The notes under the pieces are model-generated. The model was not told the DNA's origin. It made no database searches and saw nothing but the letters and a program-made list of their open reading frames with translations. 64,000 bases of DNA from Bacteroidales bacterium H5. Lineage in GTDB: Bacteria; Bacteroidota; Bacteroidia; Bacteroidales; Muribaculaceae. The stretch spans positions 14,251-78,250 of the forward strand of contig DAAQ01000003.1 of assembly GCA_001701225.1 (NCBI GenBank), read 5' to 3'. Below, piece by piece: positions 60,750 through 64,000 of this stretch (position 1 is the stretch's first letter; every line of letters begins with the position of its first letter). The position numbers and the translations under genes are program-made.

Positions 60750-60831
60750 ACATTACGGCCAATTGATACATAATATATTATAGGGGCACTTTCATGCGAA
60801 GGTGTATTCGTGAACACTCACTGATTCAACT

Positions 60832-62241
60832 ATGGCACAAGTCACTGCAAGTACATCGACCGAGGATCTCGGCAATAAATCCATAGGCAGACTGCTGGCC
60901 CAGTATTCCATCCCCGCCATCATAGCGAGTGTGGCCACGTCGCTCTATAATATCATCGACTCCATATTCATCGGACGCGGAGTCGGCCCTATGGCCATAG
61001 CCGGACTTGCCATTACATTTCCGCTGATGAACCTTGTGGCCGCGTTCTGTATGATGATTGCAGCGGGTGGTGCGGCCATAAGCTCGATATTCCTTGGCCA
61101 GAAGAACTATGACCGTGCCACGGACGTGGTCAACAACGTCTTCACGCTCTGTATGATACACGCCATAGTCTTCGGCGGACTGACGCTGCTGTTCCTCGAC
61201 CCGATACTCTATTTCTTTGGTGCGACAGACGCCACGGTGCCATACGCGCGCGAGTTCATGCGCGTCATTCTCTGGGCAACGCCTCTCAGTTTCGTGTTCA
61301 TCGGTCTCAATAACCTGATGCGTGCCACGGGCTATCCCAAGAAAGCCATGATTTCGGCGCTGATTTCTGTGGTCGTCAACCTCATTGTGGCCCCGATATT
61401 CATATTCAAGCTCGACTGGGGCATCGAGGGAGCCGCCTGGGCTACCGTGCTCGGTCAGTTCACAGCCTGTGTGTGGGTATTGTGGCATTTTCTCTCGCGC
61501 AGCAGCTCGATTCATTTCAAGCGTGGCAACAGTTGGCTGAAATGGGTGATAGTGAAGCGTATATATGCTATTGGCCTCTCGCCGTTCCTGATGAATGTCT
61601 GTGCATGCGTTGTGGTGATATTCCTCAACCGCGCCCTGCTCGACTATGGAGGCGACGAGGGGAATCTCTGTGTGGGCGCTTACGGTATACTCAACCGCAC
61701 GACGATGTTCTTCGTGATGATTGTATTTGGCGTCACCCAGGGTATGCAGCCTATCCTCGGTTACAATATAGGCGCAGGTCATTTTGACCGCGTGAAACGC
61801 ACCCTCCGCGCGGGCATCTGGCTCGGCGTGGCCATCACGTGCATAGGATGGCTGGTGAGCGAGCTCTTCCCCGACGAGGTGAGCCGTCTCTTCACCACCG
61901 ACGACACACTCATACGCATAGCGCGCGACGGATTCAGGATATATTTCATCTGTTATCCAGTCGTCGGCGCACAGATTGTGATACAGAATTTCTTCCAGAG
62001 CGTCGGCAAGCCCAAGCTCTCCATATTCCTCTCGCTGACACGTCAGTTGCTCTTCCTGCTCCCATTCCTGGTCTTCTTCCCGAAGATATGGGGCATTGAC
62101 GGCGTGTGGGCCTCGATGGCCGCGTCAGACATACTGGCGTTCATCGTCGCTCTGATAACGATGATATGGTGGATGAGGCATGTGATGCGCCGCATGGAGA
62201 TACGTGCCGGATATATACCGGCAGAGGACAATAAAAAATAA
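60832..62241 (+). CDS. MATE-family multidrug efflux transporter
   Basis: A 469-residue inner-membrane protein with about twelve hydrophobic helices in two halves (IGRLLAQYSIPAIIASVATS opens the first, VKRIYAIGLSPFLMNVCACV the second). AAGGAAISSIFLGQKNYDRA and GVTQGMQPILGYNIGAGHFD are characteristic MATE segments. The drug range cannot be predicted. It lies 12 bases before the FAD-dependent gene and is probably cotranscribed with it. Confidence 0.93.
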   Translation: MAQVTASTSTEDLGNKSIGRLLAQYSIPAIIASVATSLYNIIDSIFIGRGVGPMAIAGLAITFPLMNLVAAFCMMIAAGGAAISSIFLGQKNYDRATDVVNNVFTLCMIHAIVFGGLTLLFLDPILYFFGATDATVPYAREFMRVILWATPLSFVFIGLNNLMRATGYPKKAMISALISVVVNLIVAPIFIFKLDWGIEGAAWATVLGQFTACVWVLWHFLSRSSSIHFKRGNSWLKWVIVKRIYAIGLSPFLMNVCACVVVIFLNRALLDYGGDEGNLCVGAYGILNRTTMFFVMIVFGVTQGMQPILGYNIGAGHFDRVKRTLRAGIWLGVAITCIGWLVSELFPDEVSRLFTTDDTLIRIARDGFRIYFICYPVVGAQIVIQNFFQSVGKPKLSIFLSLTRQLLFLLPFLVFFPKIWGIDGVWASMAASDILAFIVALITMIWWMRHVMRRMEIRAGYIPAEDNKK

Positions 62242-62253
62242 GCCAATTCAAGG

Positions 62254-63831
62254 ATGCGACAGACCATAGAACTCAGGGTTGACCCCCGCACCGCTGCCGA
62301 GGAGCTCATGCTCCGCGCGGCCATATCGACACAGCTCGGCATTGACGCCAACCGAATAACCCATCAGCACATCACGCGCCGCTCTATCGACGCCCGTCAG
62401 AAGCGTGTGATGGTCAACCTCAGTGTCGACATCTGGGTAGACGAGCAGCCGGCCTCGACCGGGGCCGAGATTCACGCTCCGATTTACGAGCCGCTCCCTG
62501 CGGATGCGCCTCAGGCCATTGTGGTCGGGGCCGGACCCGCCGGACTGTTTGCCGCACTGCGCCTCATCGAGCTTGGGGTGCGTCCGCTGGTGCTTGAGCG
62601 CGGCAAGGATGTAGACTCGCGCAGGGTCGACATGGCCCGCATCTCGCGCGAGAATATCATAGACCCCGACTCGAATTACTGCTTCGGCGAGGGGGGCGCC
62701 GGGGCCTTCTCCGACGGTAAGCTCTACACGCGATCTAAGAAGCGTGGCTCGGTAGACAAGATACTCCATATCCTCGCGTCGCACGGCGCACCTGAGGACA
62801 TACTTATCGACGCCCACCCGCATATCGGCACAGACCGTCTGCCGAGGGTCATCAAGGCTATGCGCGAGACCATCAACCGTTGTGGCGGAGAGGTGCGCTT
62901 CGGCACACGCGTCACCGACCTCCTCACCGATGCGTCGGGAGATGTCACCGGTGTCGTGACTGCCGCAGGCGACAGGATTGACGGCCCCGTGATACTCGCC
63001 ACAGGCCATTCGGCGCGCGATGTCTACAGGATGCTGTTGCAGAAGAAGATTGATATGGAACCCAAGGGACTTGCCATAGGTGTCAGGCTTGAGCATCCGC
63101 AAGAGCTGATAGACCGTCTGCGCTATCACTCCAAGGATGGACGCGGCAAGTATCTCCCGGCTGCCGAATACACGATGCTGACCCGCGTTGACGGCCGCGG
63201 AGTCTATTCGTTCTGCATGTGTCCCGGCGGATTCATCATCCCTGCCGCGAGTGCCGACGGGCAGCTTGTGGTCAACGGCATGTCACCCTCCGGGCGCAAC
63301 ACCCGCTGGGCCAATTCAGGGATGGTTGTCGAGATTCTGCCTGAGGATGTTCCTGACGGTGAGGGTGACGAGGGGAGAATCCTCAAGATGATGCACTATC
63401 AGGAGCGCATCGAACGCGCCTTTTGGGAAGAGGCCGGACATACACAGAACGCCCCCGCACAGCGCATGACCGATTTTGTCAATTCCAGACCTTCCGAAAG
63501 CCTTCCGACGACATCATATCCTCCCGGTATCCATCCGGCCAGGATAGACCGCCTGTTGCCAAAGGGGATAGCGCGCAGGCTTCAGCAAGGATTCAAGGAA
63601 TTTGACCGCAAGAACAAAGGCTTCCTTACCCCCGAAGCCGCACTCATCGGGGCCGAGACAAGAACATCCTCTCCCGTGCGCGTACCGCGCGACCCCGACA
63701 CCCTCGCCCATATCCGTGTGGCCGGACTGTTCCCCTGTGGCGAGGGCGCAGGTTATGCCGGAGGCATAGTCTCCGCCGCCATAGACGGCGACCGCGTAGC
63801 CGACGCCGTAGCACAATACCTGAGGAGGTAA
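62254..63831 (+). CDS. NAD(P)/FAD-dependent dehydrogenase-like protein
   Basis: A 525-residue protein. The N-terminal 80 residues form a small domain (MRQTIELRVDPRTAAEELML) seen before this family's flavin domain. The Rossmann dinucleotide loop is VVGAGPAGLFAALRLIELGV near residues 90-108. Further motifs are NYCFGEGGAGAFSDGKLYTR and a C-terminal FAD segment GLFPCGEGAGYAGGIVSAA. The substrate is unknown; members are usually annotated as FAD-dependent oxidoreductases of uncertain reaction. Confidence 0.85.
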   Translation: MRQTIELRVDPRTAAEELMLRAAISTQLGIDANRITHQHITRRSIDARQKRVMVNLSVDIWVDEQPASTGAEIHAPIYEPLPADAPQAIVVGAGPAGLFAALRLIELGVRPLVLERGKDVDSRRVDMARISRENIIDPDSNYCFGEGGAGAFSDGKLYTRSKKRGSVDKILHILASHGAPEDILIDAHPHIGTDRLPRVIKAMRETINRCGGEVRFGTRVTDLLTDASGDVTGVVTAAGDRIDGPVILATGHSARDVYRMLLQKKIDMEPKGLAIGVRLEHPQELIDRLRYHSKDGRGKYLPAAEYTMLTRVDGRGVYSFCMCPGGFIIPAASADGQLVVNGMSPSGRNTRWANSGMVVEILPEDVPDGEGDEGRILKMMHYQERIERAFWEEAGHTQNAPAQRMTDFVNSRPSESLPTTSYPPGIHPARIDRLLPKGIARRLQQGFKEFDRKNKGFLTPEAALIGAETRTSSPVRVPRDPDTLAHIRVAGLFPCGEGAGYAGGIVSAAIDGDRVADAVAQYLRR

Positions 63832-63864
63832 GCCCCCTGAGCAGTTTAAATATTATTTATCGGT

Positions 63865-63999
63865 GACCTCCACATCGACCCCGTAGGGGCGATGGCGGGA
63901 GGTCGCTGGAGCCCCGCGTCCGCGGGGCGTGGTCATAATAGCCTCGGGGCTTGCCCCGAGGTAACGTATGAGGCATGTTTTGCGGCCCCCGCATGGGGG
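63865..63999. repeat. Cluster of four GC-rich hairpins (REP-like intergenic repeats)
   Basis: In order: a nested hairpin (gacctcc 63865-63871 with ggaggtc 63898-63904, enclosing catcgacccc/ggggcgatg); a perfect gccccgcg/cgcggggc palindrome (63911-63928); cctcgggg/ccccgagg (63942-63961); and ccccc/ggggg (63986-63999). GTCATAAT at 63932-63939 is shared with the palindrome near position 3060. No gene is seen after the stop at 63831. Confidence 0.75.
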
Positions 64000-64000
64000 T

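Overview
The window looks like a chromosomal segment of a gut Bacteroidales bacterium, most likely the Muribaculaceae (inference from protein style and gene content; no 16S gene is present). Supporting signs are many promoters of the Bacteroidota form TTG-N19/20-TAnnTTTG, type IX secretion-like C-terminal sorting domains, a MurF-like/Ddl cluster, a BamD lipoprotein, an Rpb6/omega-like RNA polymerase subunit, and fairly GC-rich coding DNA with long spurious antisense reading frames. No rRNA, CRISPR array, prophage or complete insertion sequence was seen.

Layout. 1-3182: 3' part of a secreted LruC-like/Ig-like protein, its terminator and a 288-bp nested palindrome. 3183-7500: leftward operon sanA-like, small membrane protein, Y-family polymerase, YolD-like partner, GH88/105 hydrolase. 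7547-8165: two near-identical tRNA-Glu(CUC) cassettes enclosing a headless gene fragment. 8309-13953: GH36 alpha-galactosidase, lepA and a PurF-like protein lacking the catalytic N-terminal Cys. 14134-15340: three overlapping small genes (DUF3791-like, DUF3990/ADP-ribosyltransferase-like, unknown) behind a strong promoter with a long leader. 15457-21376: two large secreted proteins with sorting domains, one a leucine-rich-repeat protein.

21581-34040: a leftward cluster of nine genes encoding a large tubulin/FtsZ-like GTPase with a GYF-like C-terminus, two membrane proteins (one with a zinc ribbon), a PEGA/SUMF1-fold protein and five exported proteins of unknown function. Upstream lie a tyrosine recombinase and a ~190-bp segment flanked by inverted recombination-like sites. 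The segment carries a promoter-like element pointing away from the cluster, which suggests a phase-variable switch in the OFF state.

34198-44281: DMT transporter; AraC regulator coupled to a TPR protein; MerR regulator coupled to mltG; an alpha/beta hydrolase, membrane MurF-like ligase and ddl set; a 58-residue membrane protein; rlmH, nadC and a HAD phosphatase. 44344-51295: gpmA, then a leftward operon of a small protein, an exported caspase-like protease, an ECF sigma factor, a membrane anti-sigma-like protein and an exported TPR-CHAT protease, with a second ECF sigma gene upstream. The last four genes of the operon overlap by ATGA. I infer a proteolysis-controlled transcription circuit. 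51454-64000: gluQ, rsgA, omega-like subunit, bamD, a GHL10 hydrolase, a small conserved protein, lon coupled to PASTA and RluD genes, a MATE transporter, an FAD-dependent dehydrogenase and a closing cluster of GC-rich hairpins.

The best candidates for undescribed systems are the tubulin-like cluster with its putative invertible promoter and the caspase/sigma/anti-sigma/TPR-CHAT operon.
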